Assembly: GCF_010894455.1 (NCBI RefSeq)
Contig: NZ_JAAIXY010000029.1
Location: 62,001-126,000, forward strand
Length of the DNA stretch: 64,000 bases
Origin: Myxococcus eversor
Lineage (GTDB): Bacteria > Myxococcota > Myxococcia > Myxococcales > Myxococcaceae
Direction: 5' to 3'
Shown here: positions 8,053 to 18,000 of the stretch, in pieces
Layout: each line of letters opens with the position of its first letter
Numbering within the stretch: position 1 is the stretch's first letter
The notes under the pieces: model-generated
The model's input: the letters and a program-made list of their open reading frames with translations, nothing else
Told to the model about the DNA's origin: nothing
Databases searched by the model: none
Made by a program: the position numbers and the translations under genes

Positions 8053-10812
8053 TCAGTAGCTTCCCTTCAGGCCCAGCATGGGCAGGATGACGGGCAGTCC
8101 CAGGGCCTCGCGGCGGAGCTTTCCGGCCGTCCGCTTGTACTCGTAGGCGAACACCTCCTGCTGGAGGGAGAGGTTGAGGATGTCCAGGTAGGCCTCGAGG
8201 TTGAAGTCCTTGAGCGACCAGGATTTCGCGGCGCGGAAGTCCACGCGGAAGAAGGGCGCCAGCCGCTCCACCTGGTCCGCGTCCTTGCGTACCCAGGCGC
8301 GGAAGCCTTCGGGGTTGACGACGGAGCGCTGGGAGACGGAGGAGACCTCACCGGACTCCGGGCGGCCGGTGTTGAAGTGCACCACCGTGCCCACCGTCCA
8401 GTTGTTCGCGAGCTTGTAGCTGAGCGCGGCGTTGAAGACGTGCACCTGCTCGAAGGCGAAGGGCAGCTCGCCCTCGGTCATCTCCCGGATGGTGTTGTTG
8501 TCTGCGTAGCGCGCGAAGCGCCGGTGGCGCTTGCTCTGGAGGAAGCTGTAGCTGACCCAGCCGAACCAGTCGCGTCCCAGCGGGTGTCGCGCCATCAAAT
8601 CCAGACCATACGCGTACCCTCGGGCCGCGGGGTCCTCGCGCTGCTGGCCTCGCCGCTTGCGGTTCTCCAGGACGTCCTGCACGTCGAACTCCACCGTGCG
8701 GAACAGCGGGTTGTAATAGACGTCCGCCGTCACCTCCAGGCCCTCGGTGGCCTTCCACTCCGCGCCCACGTCGAACTGCGCGCCCTCCTGGACTCCGTTG
8801 CGCAGGCCCGACACGTCCAGCGCCGGCAGGTGGAGCAGCACGGTGGGGGACTGGTGATACATGCCACCGCCGCCCTTGAGCGTGAGCGATTCGGAGAGCT
8901 GGTGGCGCACGGCCAGCCGTGGCTCCACGACGACGTGTTGGATGCCGGGCACCAGGTGGTAGCCATCCACGCGCACGCCGGGAGACACCACCCATTTGTC
9001 AGAAGGGCGCCATGTCGCTCCGACGAAGCCTCCGACGAAGGTGGCCAGGGCCGAGGGCTGCTTGAGGGGATGGGCGTCATCCGTCGGCCGCCAACCCGGA
9101 GTGCGCGCGGAGCCGGTGATGCCCGTGGCCACGCGTCGGTGCTCCACGTCCGTGCCCACCTGGACGTCCAGCGCCTTGGACAGGCGCCGCGTCCACCCGG
9201 CCCGAGCCGCGAAGGTGAGCTGGTCCAGTCCGTACTCGCCCGCGAGCACCTCCTCGGGGCCCCGCTCCGGGTTGCGCACCACGCGCCGGTAGCCCAGCAG
9301 GGACACCTCATCCAGGCCCACTGTGACGCCCAGCTCGCCCTCTCCGCCCGCCAGGGGGTGGGTGCCGCGCAGGTCCACGCGGTGGAAGCGGGAGACGATG
9401 GTGGCTCCCAGGCTGCCCTCGTCGGGGGCGGTGGCCTCGCCCGCGTCGTCGGAGCTGCCGAGCGCGAACAGGCGCAGCTTTCCCTCACCCACTTTCTGCT
9501 CGACGCGGGCCTGGTAGTCCCAGAAGGCCGCGTGGATGGGATTGTCTTCGTGGCTCTTGAAGAGGGCGTACGCCAGGGGGATGAGCAGCCCGGTGTAGCT
9601 GTAGCGCCCCGCCATGGTGACGGAGGTGCCTGTCTTGTCGAAGGGCACCTCGACGAAGCCGCCCGCGTTGATGAGGTCCGCGTAGGCGGCGAAGTGCGGC
9701 TTGTCCTCGCGCGGTTTGCTCAGCCGTCCTTCCACCGCGCCGCCCAGCAGCCGTCCGTACTGCACCGGCGGCGCGCCGGGATGGAAGTCGATGGTGTCGA
9801 TGAAGTCCGGGTGCACCACCGCGGGCCCAAGCAGCAGGTGGTACAGCATGGGGACCCGCACGCCATCCAGGTAGTAGCCGGTCGCGCCGGGCTGACCTCC
9901 GCGCACCACGGGATAGCCCAGGCCCGAGGCGACGCTGCCCACGCCCGGCATCAACATGATGACGCGGAAGGGGTCACCCTGTGTGCCGGGCACCTCGCGA
10001 AGCTCCTGCTCGTGCAGGGTGATGCGATTGACCTCCGTGCGGGGGCGGTCATCCCTCACCACCGTCTCGTAGGGATTCACGCGGGTGGGTTGCAGGCGGT
10101 AGACGACGTCGAGCGACTGGCCCTGCTCCAGCGACTCCTCGAACGTCGCGGGTTGGTGGGCCGGGGCTCGCACCAGGAACGTGTGGGCGCCCGGAGCCAG
10201 CTCCAGCGCGAAGCGGCCGCCCACGTCCGTGACGGCCACGGGCTCCTCCGCGCCGTCCAGGAACAGGGCCGCGTCCGCCAGCGGCACCCGGGTGCCCAGG
10301 GCGCGGACCTCGCCGCGCAGTCTCGACTGGGTGAAGCGCAGGGTGGCCGGGGGCTCGAAGTGGTAGGCAAACGGCAGGCGAACCGACACCCATCTCCCGT
10401 TCAGGCTTGGGGGAGTGAAGCGCAGCCCTCGCGCGGCGCGGACGGCGGCCTCCGTGAGGGGGGCCAGTGTGGCTGGCTCCTTCACCGTCACGTCGACGAC
10501 GAGGCCCTGCTCGTCAATCTGGAGGATGAGCTTCACCTCGTCCGGGGGGCCCTCCAGGCCCTCGGGCCAGGTGGCGGGAGACTCCGTCACGAGCTGGGGC
10601 GTGAGGAGCGAGACGCTGCCTCCATCCGCCTCCAGCTTCAGCCGCGCGGCGTCCTCGGCGGAGACCGTGGTTCCCGCGTCCGTGGCCTGGACGTCGACCT
10701 CCACGGCGCGAGGCTCACTGGTGGCGGAGGGGGCGGCTTGTCCTCGCGCCAGGGTGGGAAGACAGACAGCCCAGAGCAGGAGGGGGACTACAAGGGGTCG
10801 GCGGGCGCCCAT
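8053..10812 (-). CDS. TonB-dependent outer-membrane receptor with N-terminal TonB-like domain
   Basis: A 919-residue outer-membrane protein with a signal peptide ending near ARGQA. Domains in order: a TonB C-terminal-like domain at about residues 90-160 (VKLILQIDEQGLVVDVTVKEP ... AVRAARGLRFTPP), a carboxypeptidase-regulatory beta sandwich at about 170-240, a plug domain (VPGTQGDPFRVIMLMPG, PVVRGGQPGATGYYLDGVRVP) and a beta-barrel to the C-terminus. It should import a ligand using proton motive force. A TonB-like domain on the receptor itself is unusual but recurs in myxobacteria. Start ATG 10812 was chosen for the signal peptide. A lipoprotein follows immediately. Confidence 0.88.
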   Translation of the reverse strand: MGARRPLVVPLLLWAVCLPTLARGQAAPSATSEPRAVEVDVQATDAGTTVSAEDAARLKLEADGGSVSLLTPQLVTESPATWPEGLEGPPDEVKLILQIDEQGLVVDVTVKEPATLAPLTEAAVRAARGLRFTPPSLNGRWVSVRLPFAYHFEPPATLRFTQSRLRGEVRALGTRVPLADAALFLDGAEEPVAVTDVGGRFALELAPGAHTFLVRAPAHQPATFEESLEQGQSLDVVYRLQPTRVNPYETVVRDDRPRTEVNRITLHEQELREVPGTQGDPFRVIMLMPGVGSVASGLGYPVVRGGQPGATGYYLDGVRVPMLYHLLLGPAVVHPDFIDTIDFHPGAPPVQYGRLLGGAVEGRLSKPREDKPHFAAYADLINAGGFVEVPFDKTGTSVTMAGRYSYTGLLIPLAYALFKSHEDNPIHAAFWDYQARVEQKVGEGKLRLFALGSSDDAGEATAPDEGSLGATIVSRFHRVDLRGTHPLAGGEGELGVTVGLDEVSLLGYRRVVRNPERGPEEVLAGEYGLDQLTFAARAGWTRRLSKALDVQVGTDVEHRRVATGITGSARTPGWRPTDDAHPLKQPSALATFVGGFVGATWRPSDKWVVSPGVRVDGYHLVPGIQHVVVEPRLAVRHQLSESLTLKGGGGMYHQSPTVLLHLPALDVSGLRNGVQEGAQFDVGAEWKATEGLEVTADVYYNPLFRTVEFDVQDVLENRKRRGQQREDPAARGYAYGLDLMARHPLGRDWFGWVSYSFLQSKRHRRFARYADNNTIREMTEGELPFAFEQVHVFNAALSYKLANNWTVGTVVHFNTGRPESGEVSSVSQRSVVNPEGFRAWVRKDADQVERLAPFFRVDFRAAKSWSLKDFNLEAYLDILNLSLQQEVFAYEYKRTAGKLRREALGLPVILPMLGLKGSY

Positions 10813-10935
10813 GGTTCGACGTATACGATGGCACCTCACGGCTCTGGCTCAGGCGACCGCCGCTGGGTGGCGCAAGCACAGACAAGCGAAACTGTCTACC
10901 CATGGGGGCGGTTCGGCCCGGACCCCGGGGACTGC

Positions 10936-12348
10936 TCAGCACTCCGGCAGGCCGACGCTGAGGTTTGCGACCTCGAGCACGTTGACGGCGAGCCCGCCGC
11001 GAGCGGTCTCCTTGTACTTGTCCTTCATGTCGCGGCCGGTGTCGCGCATGGTCCGGATGACCTTGTCCAGGCTGACGAAGTGGCGTCCGTCGCCGGAGAG
11101 GGCCATGCGCGAGGCATTGATGGCCTTCACGGAGGCCATGGCGTTGCGCTCGATGCAGGGCACCTGCACCAGGCCGCCAATGGGGTCGCAGGTGAGGCCC
11201 AGGTTGTGCTCCATCGCGATTTCGGCGGCGTTCTCCACCTGGAGGGGCGTGCCTCCGAGCACCTCGGTGAGGGCGCCCGCGGCCATGGAGCAGGCGCTGC
11301 CCACCTCGCCCTGGCAGCCGACCTCGGCGCCGCTGATGGAGGCGTTCTCCTTGTAGAGCACGCCGATGGCGCCGGCGGTGAGGAGGAAGCGCACCACGCC
11401 GTCCTCGTTCGCGCCGGGCCAGAAGCGCCAGTAGTAGTGCAGCACGGCGGGGATGATGCCGGCGGCGCCGTTGGTGGGCGCGGTGACGACGCGGCCTCCC
11501 GCTGCGTTCTCCTCGTTGACGGCGAGCGCGTAGAGGTTCACCCAGTCGAGCACGGTGAGCGGGTTGGTGAGGCCGGCCTCGGGGCGGCTGAGCAGGCGCT
11601 GGTACATGGCCGCCGCGCGGCGCTCGACCTTGAGGCCACCCGGGAGGATTCCGCTGGACGCGCAGCCGCGACGCACGCACGCCTGCATGACGTCCCAGAT
11701 GCGCAAGAGCCCGGCGCGGATGTCCTGCTCGGAGCGCAGCGTCTTCTCGTTCGCCATCATCAGGGCGCTGAAGGGCATGCGCTCCCGCTCGCACAATTCC
11801 AGCAGCGTCGCCGCGGACTGGAAGGGGAAGGGCAGGGGCGTGGTGTCCTTGCGCAGCGGGTCCTGTCCGACGGACGCGGACTCATCGACGACGAAGCCGC
11901 CGCCCACGGAGTAGTAGACGCACGCGTCCAGCTCCACGCCGTCCGCGCCGAAGGCGGAGAAGCGCATGCCGTTGGGATGGAAGGGCAGGCTGCGGCGGCG
12001 GTGCATCACCAGGTGCTCACCGTCCTTGAAGACGATGTCCCGCTGGCCGAGCACGCTGATGCGGCCCTCGGTGCGCCAGCGCGTGACGATGGCGGGGATG
12101 CCCTCCACGTCCACGGCCTCCGGCGTGTCGCCGCGCAGTCCGAGCACCACGGCCTTGTCGCTGCCGTGGCCCTTGCCGGTGGCGCCGAGCGAGCCGAACA
12201 GCTCCACCTTCAGGCGCGTGAGCTTCTCCAGGTGACCGCGCTCCGCCAGACGCAGCACGAACGTGCGCGCGGCTCGCATGGGCCCCACGGTGTGGGAGCT
12301 CGAGGGACCGATACCAATCTTGAAGAGGTCGAAAACGCTGACAGCCAT
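10936..12348 (-). CDS. sdaA: L-serine ammonia-lyase, single-chain iron-sulfur type
   Basis: A 470-residue cytosolic [4Fe-4S] enzyme that deaminates L-serine to pyruvate and ammonia. The N-terminal beta domain opens with the family signature SVFDLFKIGIGPSSSHTVGPM. The catalytic alpha domain carries conserved cysteines in VGCQGEVGSACSMAAGAL and LTCDPIGGLVQVPCIERN, the expected cluster ligands, and a C-terminal Cys is the last residue. Length matches fused SdaA/SdaB enzymes. The ATG at 12348 is preferred because the conserved domain starts at once, although the frame stays open upstream. It appears monocistronic. Confidence 0.95.
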   Translation of the reverse strand: MAVSVFDLFKIGIGPSSSHTVGPMRAARTFVLRLAERGHLEKLTRLKVELFGSLGATGKGHGSDKAVVLGLRGDTPEAVDVEGIPAIVTRWRTEGRISVLGQRDIVFKDGEHLVMHRRRSLPFHPNGMRFSAFGADGVELDACVYYSVGGGFVVDESASVGQDPLRKDTTPLPFPFQSAATLLELCERERMPFSALMMANEKTLRSEQDIRAGLLRIWDVMQACVRRGCASSGILPGGLKVERRAAAMYQRLLSRPEAGLTNPLTVLDWVNLYALAVNEENAAGGRVVTAPTNGAAGIIPAVLHYYWRFWPGANEDGVVRFLLTAGAIGVLYKENASISGAEVGCQGEVGSACSMAAGALTEVLGGTPLQVENAAEIAMEHNLGLTCDPIGGLVQVPCIERNAMASVKAINASRMALSGDGRHFVSLDKVIRTMRDTGRDMKDKYKETARGGLAVNVLEVANLSVGLPEC

Positions 12349-12630
12349 CGCGGGCGCAACATGCCACGTTTCCACTTTTGTCCCAGCGCCTCGCGGCGTG
12401 ACGTTCCTGCTCCATGTGAAGCGCGCGACTTCTTGGCGTGCCAAGGAGGTGAAGCTCGGCGAGGTGGCGAGCGAGCACGTCGAGTGGAGTGCGCCGGTTC
12501 TTGCCGCAGGAGGCCATGGCGAACGCACTGCGTCGTGAGGGCTGGGGTGTTCTTCTCTTCGGAGACTGGAATGGGTGGAGCGGGTCTTCGCGGGTCGGTC
12601 GAACGCGCGGCGCGGGTGCGGGGTGACGGC
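12349..12630. other. intergenic region upstream of sdaA
   Basis: About 280 bp that presumably holds the minus-strand sdaA promoter and the end of the DUF4041 transcript. I see no convincing gene, hairpin terminator or repeat in it. Confidence 0.4.
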
Positions 12631-14244
12631 TCAGGCGACGGCGCGCTCGGGGCGCAGAGGGGGGGGACTTGCGCGGCGCTCCTCTTCGGTGAGGGCGAGT
12701 GACTTGCGGTATTCGGCGGCCTCGGCGATGCGGGTCAGCTCGAACTCGCCGTGGTGTTCGTGCACGGCCTTGGCCACCTCGTCGAGGGAGACGCGGAAGA
12801 ACTCCTTGCGCTCGTTGATGCGGTTGACGCGGCGTTGGGCGAACGTCCGGTGCAGGGCGGCTTCGAGCGACGGTGCGTCCGCGGTGCGGATGATGGCGTG
12901 GACGTCGAACTCGAAGGGGACGGAGGCGTCGCCCAGTTCGTCGATGCGGTCCTGGGGCACGAGTCGTCGCGTCATGCCGACCTTGTAGATGTCTTCTCCG
13001 AAGGAGCCGATGTTGGAGATGACGTAGACGTGGCCGGTGCGGGTGAGCTGGGCCTGGGAGATGGCGCGCTGACGTTCCTGGTCCTCGGCGACGCGGCGCT
13101 CCAGTTCGGCGATGCGTTCGAGGAGCTTGGATTGTTCGGCGCCCTTGCTGCGCTCCAGTTCCCCACGGGCCTTGCGCAGGGCTTCTTCGTCACGCTGGGC
13201 TTCGCGCTCGGCCTCCAGCTTCGCGCGTTCGAGTTCGCGCTGCGCGGTCTCCTCCTCGCGCATCTGCTCGCGGATGCGGCGTTGTTCCTCTTTCTCCTCC
13301 TGGCGCTTCTCTTCGTATTCGTGGGCGAGGCGCAGTTCTTCCAGCTTGAGTTCGACGTAGTCGCTGGCGATGAAGCATTGCTGAATCTCGGTGAGGCCGC
13401 TGATGGCCTCGGAGGCCTTCTGGATGCGGCCCTCCATGGCCTTGATGTTCTTGTAGGTGACCTTGGCGACACAGGCATCGGCTTCGCCGTTGAAGGCGCG
13501 GAGCATCAGCTTGAGAGTGCGGTCCGTCTGCTTCTTGCCTTCGGCCTTGCTTCCGTTGACCGTCCATTCAATCTTGCAGGAGGCGGCTTGCTTGTTCTTG
13601 AGCATGGCCTTCTGTCGTTCGCGGAGGGTGTCGAGGCGGTGCTCGTACTTCTCCGAAGAGGAGAGGTTGTAGATGGGTTTGTAGAATCCGTAGGAGCGGA
13701 GGATGGTCTCCTCTTCGAGGGGGAGGAGTTCGGCGCGCAGTTTGATGATGAGTGGTTCGAGGCGGGCCTGTTCCTCGCGGGCGTGACTGCGTCGGGCCTC
13801 GACTTCGCGGACGGCCGCGTCCGCCTGTTCCCTGGCGCGGGCGAGTTCCGTGCGGCCTTGCTCGCGGGCGCGGGCGAGTTCCGTCTGGGCTTGTTCGCGG
13901 GCCTGGGTGAGTTCGGAGGCGATGCGGGCGCGTTCGAGGCGGATGGCCTGGTCGGTGGAGGCCCTGACCTGTTCCAGGTCTGCCTTGGCGCCCCGGATGG
14001 CGGCGTCCGCGAGTTCGCGTTCCCGGGCGAGCTCCGAGGCCACGCGGTTGCGCTCGGTGGCGAGCATGTGCTCGGACTCGGCCTTGAGGCGTTCGAGGGA
14101 GGAGAGGACGCGTTGTCGCTCGGCCTCCACGTCGAGCACGGGTTTGAAGCGGGCTCGGACGGCGCGGAGTTGGAGGGCGGTGCGGACCAGGAGCCCGGTC
14201 AACAGCAGGCTCGAAATCGCCAGGGCCAGGACGGCAGGCTGCAT
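12631..14244 (-). CDS. membrane-anchored coiled-coil DUF4041 protein with GIY-YIG (T5orf172/MUG113) nuclease domain
   Basis: A 537-residue protein. Residues 5-22 form one membrane helix. Residues 35-170 are a long Arg/Glu/Ala coiled coil with heptad-like repeats such as TELARAREQGRTELARAREQ. The middle (about 170-320) matches DUF4041, a second coiled coil runs to about residue 400, and the C-terminus (404-490) is a GIY-YIG-like T5orf172/MUG113 domain, with GHVYVISN, YKVGMTRR and a conserved Glu in SLEAALHRTF. DUF4041-T5orf172 proteins occur in phages and bacterial accessory loci; their target is unproven. Location beside an RHS toxin fits an accessory or defence role, by inference only. No partner gene is adjacent. 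Confidence 0.82.
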   Translation of the reverse strand: MQPAVLALAISSLLLTGLLVRTALQLRAVRARFKPVLDVEAERQRVLSSLERLKAESEHMLATERNRVASELARERELADAAIRGAKADLEQVRASTDQAIRLERARIASELTQAREQAQTELARAREQGRTELARAREQADAAVREVEARRSHAREEQARLEPLIIKLRAELLPLEEETILRSYGFYKPIYNLSSSEKYEHRLDTLRERQKAMLKNKQAASCKIEWTVNGSKAEGKKQTDRTLKLMLRAFNGEADACVAKVTYKNIKAMEGRIQKASEAISGLTEIQQCFIASDYVELKLEELRLAHEYEEKRQEEKEEQRRIREQMREEETAQRELERAKLEAEREAQRDEEALRKARGELERSKGAEQSKLLERIAELERRVAEDQERQRAISQAQLTRTGHVYVISNIGSFGEDIYKVGMTRRLVPQDRIDELGDASVPFEFDVHAIIRTADAPSLEAALHRTFAQRRVNRINERKEFFRVSLDEVAKAVHEHHGEFELTRIAEAAEYRKSLALTEEERRASPPPLRPERAVA

Positions 14245-15018
14245 GGAGGTCTCCCCCGTGAGGTGTCCCCGCCGTCGGATGGTGGCGTGGAGGAGGAGGA
14301 CTGTGCGCCCGAGGAGGTTTGCCGGGGTATCACCCCCGGGGGGTATTGTTTCGTCCCCGTGTCACCTGTTGCTCAGGCGTGCTCTCGTGGGGCAGGGCGA
14401 CAGAGGAAACGATTATTGACGGGGTCATGATTCATTGAATGGCTTGGATACCCCGCTCCATGCGTGTCGTTCTCGCGGCGAGGGTCCCTCTGTGTCAGGG
14501 CGGATGTTGCCTCGACTGGCCGGCCGAGCCGACACCACTGATGGGGGGCGGGGTCGATGCCCATCTTTGCCTCAACCCCCGATAGGACCTGTTGCTGGCG
14601 ACACCTCGGCGAACACCGGCGATGGCGGCGAGAGTACCCGTGCCCCCGGGATGCGGCATGACTGGATAGACGTCTCCCCGAGTAGACGGCCGTCCGTGTT
14701 GCGGGACGCCGTCATGGTTCCCGCTCTCCGTGGCTCCTGAGTTCAGGATGGAATCACACTGGGGGGCTGGGCTGGCCGAGTCGAATGGCTTGGTACTTCA
14801 TGTTGCGTGGGAGTGAGGCCGACATGTCGGCACTTTCCTGGAAAGCCAATTGCAAAGGTGTCGTCAGGTTGAAGTGCGTAGCGCTTCTCTGCCTCGACTT
14901 TTGATTGCCCAGGGCCATGCTCGCGGAACGCATGGGCCCTCCTGGTCTTGGTGTGTGAAATCTGGTTGCCAGTGATTCGGGTGGAAAATTGCGACTGAGA
15001 GATGTGCAGGGGGACTCG
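14245..15018. other. 774-bp non-coding region upstream of RHS gene
   Basis: No gene with credible codon use. Several small inverted repeats are visible: CCGGGG/CCCCGG around 14322-14340, a GAAGTGC/GCGCTTC hairpin at about 14871-14887, and the larger hairpin listed separately. Base composition becomes less GC-biased towards the RHS gene. It should contain the promoters of both divergent genes. Confidence 0.5.
14911..14940 (+). promoter_or_regulatory. hairpin in the RHS leader region
   Basis: AGGGCCATGC and GCATGGGCCCT pair over 10 bp with one bulged base around a 9-nt loop, 78 bp upstream of the RHS start. It lacks a clean T-run, so it might be a weak terminator, an attenuator or a binding site. 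Confidence 0.3.
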
Positions 15019-18000
15019 ATGATTCCGAACCGATGGGTTTTCGTAGGGTTGCTGTTGCTGGGGGTGATGACGGCGCGAGCAGAAGGACCGGCTCCAGCGT
15101 GGTTGGATGCCTATTCGCCGCGAGAGTCGGTTGCGCCCGTGGCGTTGGACAGTCCGGCCCCCTGGAGCGGAGCCACGTCGCTGGGGGAGGACCGGACGCG
15201 GGCCTATGAAGACGCGCATGCAATCTGGGAGTCACGGCGAGACGTTGCCCAAGCTGAACTCTCCGCGACGCTGACAAGGGCGCATGACGCTCTTGGCGCC
15301 CAATCTCCCTGGTGGGAGCGATTCTGGCATTCTCCCTGGCCCTCTGATGATGAGCGGGACGCGCTCGAACAATCACGCGAAGAATTGCTGAGTGCCAGGC
15401 AATCCCTCCAGGCCATTCGCAGCGGAGACGAAGCGGCGAACGCTTATCGCGCGGAGGTTCTTACGGAACTCGAGGGCCAGCTCAAGGGGCTCGAGACACG
15501 CATGAGTGGAGGCTACGCTCGAGCGTGGCTCATGCTGTGGGATGGGGGGCCGCACGAGGATGTCCTGCGGCTGAAGTCGAAGGTCCTGGTCTGGGAGACC
15601 CGACTCACCGTCGATGACCTGAGTCAGGTCGCTCGCATCGAGAAGCTCGATGTCACGGATCTCCAGGAGGGCGTTGTCGGGCAGCCGCTTCCCCAGCCCG
15701 TCACGGTGCGAGTGACGACTGTGAACGGGGAGCCGGTCCTTGGCGCGACAGTGACGTTCAAGGGGCAGTCGCCCTCGATTCCCACGTTTCTTCCCGTATC
15801 GGGAGGCACGACGCCTGCCTCTCAACTCTCGGTCCTCACGGATGAGAGTGGGCTGGCGTCGGTTCGGGTCCTTCCGGATACGAACATCCCGCGGAACTCC
15901 TTTCTCCGCGCTGGAATTCCCCATGGGCAGCGCCTGGGATTCAACGCGGTGACGGCGGAGACCACGAACGGTACCCAGACCTTCACGCTTCAAGCGTCCT
16001 TCGTTCATGTGGGGCTTCCGGATGTGCCTGCGGTGATCGATCGCCTGGCGAATGTCAGCGCTCCCCAGGAGGCGGCGATTCAGCTCGTCTCGCCGCTCTA
16101 TGCCAGGGTCTTCGACCGCTACGGAAATGCCTGTGCGAATCAGAAAGTGACCTGGACCCAATTGGCGACCACGGGACGCTTCTTCCGAGTCCAGGACGCG
16201 GTGAGGCCCCAGGTATTGGACACGGCCAATCCAATGCAACTCATGGCGCTCGATGAGTGGACGGATACGGATGGTTGGGTAGGGCCCGGTTATATCCCGG
16301 GGACCAGCAATGGCACCTACTCCGTGACAGCGACAGTGGGGACGCTCAACAAGACTGTCTGGGTCAACGTCAACACGTTCGCGAGGTACACGCTCCGGGC
16401 GACGAGCAATGGCGACTTCAACGGGGCCTACCGGACGTCCGCTCCCGTGGTCAGGACCTTCCAGCTTCTGCGATGGCCGCAGAATGCTCCAGGATGGGTG
16501 CCGATTACTGGCAACGAGCCGGACCTGCTCGGTGTCGCGGTCCGCGTCCAGACCCATTCGGACCCCGAAGGAGACTTGCTCGCGTCGGTGGTGACGGCTC
16601 CGAGTCAGATCGGTTCCGACCCATTGGACGATGACAAGACGATGGTCTTCCGGCAGCGCTACCTGCTGCCGGATGGCTCCCAGCGTGTGTTCATGAGTGG
16701 CACTGTCTACGAGCGCCGCGCCAACAGCCAGGTCGTGAAGGTGTGCTGCGATCGTGACCTCTACAGCTTCAATACGTCCACGACCCCCACGCTCGAATCG
16801 CGCCGGCGCCTCCAGAGCGGCGCGGTTGTTCCGACCGGTGGACTGGCCCTGACTTCCGATTCAGGGGTGGGGATGTCCGTGCGCAACCGCACGTCGGGTC
16901 AACTCTATGCCCGGATTACGGTCCAACCTCATACGTCAGGGGACGCGGTACTCGACGGCTCGAGTCTCGAGCGTGACGCTGACAACGACATCGTGCTACC
17001 CGCGGCGAGCAACCCCCTGCGCATCCTGCCGCTCTTGGCTGGAACGCAAGGCGGGCGGGTTCGCTTCGAGCTCTACGCGAAGGACCATGCCGAAACGCCA
17101 CCCTTGAAGGTGCTCCAGGCCAGCGATGAGTTCGAAATCCTTCGGCCAGATGGAGACATCGTGCTGTCGGGATTGCCCTTGGCGGCCCGATGGATGCTGC
17201 CTGCCTGGGATTTTGTCTCCGCACAGAAGCCCACGCCCGGTCAGCCTCCTGATGAGGATGCACAGGCTCCCGTGGCGTTCCCGGCGCGCTTGGGGGTGAA
17301 GGTCTTTACCGATGGGCGCCTCGTGGTCAGTCGGATGGGAACGGAGCTGGCCTCGGCCAGGGTGCGGACGGATGCATCGGGAATCACGGAAGTCGTTCCT
17401 CTGAGCGGTTCTGTCACCCAGGGGCTCGAGGGCTTCGCATGGGCGGACGTTCCTCCTGGGGCCGTGGGAACGGAGGACCTGGATGTCACGCTGGTTCCGG
17501 AGAACCCCAATCAGGACGCCTTCCACGAAGCGGTGCCCCTGACGACCACTGCGGGAAGCATGAGCAAACTCCCGGTCGCCCACACCTTCGTCAAGGGTGT
17601 CAGCGTGGTGGACGGGCATCTGGTGAAGCAGGCGACGGATGTCGATTCGCCGAGCCGAGGCGTGGGGCTGGCGTGGACGCGGACTTATTCCTCGGGTGTC
17701 GCAGAGGAGGGATTACTGGGACCGGGCTGGTCGCACGGCTACGAGGGAGCTGTCCTGCCCGTGGGAGGCGGATTCCGCTACGTGGTCGTGGGAGGCGAAG
17801 GGAGCGGGCATACGTTCAATTGCACGGGGGAGGGCGTGGGATGTGTGCCCCAGCGCGGCTTCCACGGAACGCTGCGTGTCGAAGGGACGGGCTCGGGCCG
17901 CGAGTTCATCTTCCGCTCGAAGTCAGGTGTGGAGTATCGGCATGGATATCTCGACACCTCGGTGTATCCGGCCAGGTACCGCCTGACGTCCATCGTCGCT

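Noticed and set aside
7885..12702. A 1,605-codon plus-strand open frame opposite the TonB-dependent receptor and sdaA
   Set aside because: It is the antisense shadow of high-GC genes on the minus strand; its translation is compositionally biased (Gly, His, Val, Arg) with no domain.
14435..14740. 101-codon open frame upstream of the RHS gene
   Set aside because: No ribosome site, poor third-position GC pattern and no recognisable protein features.
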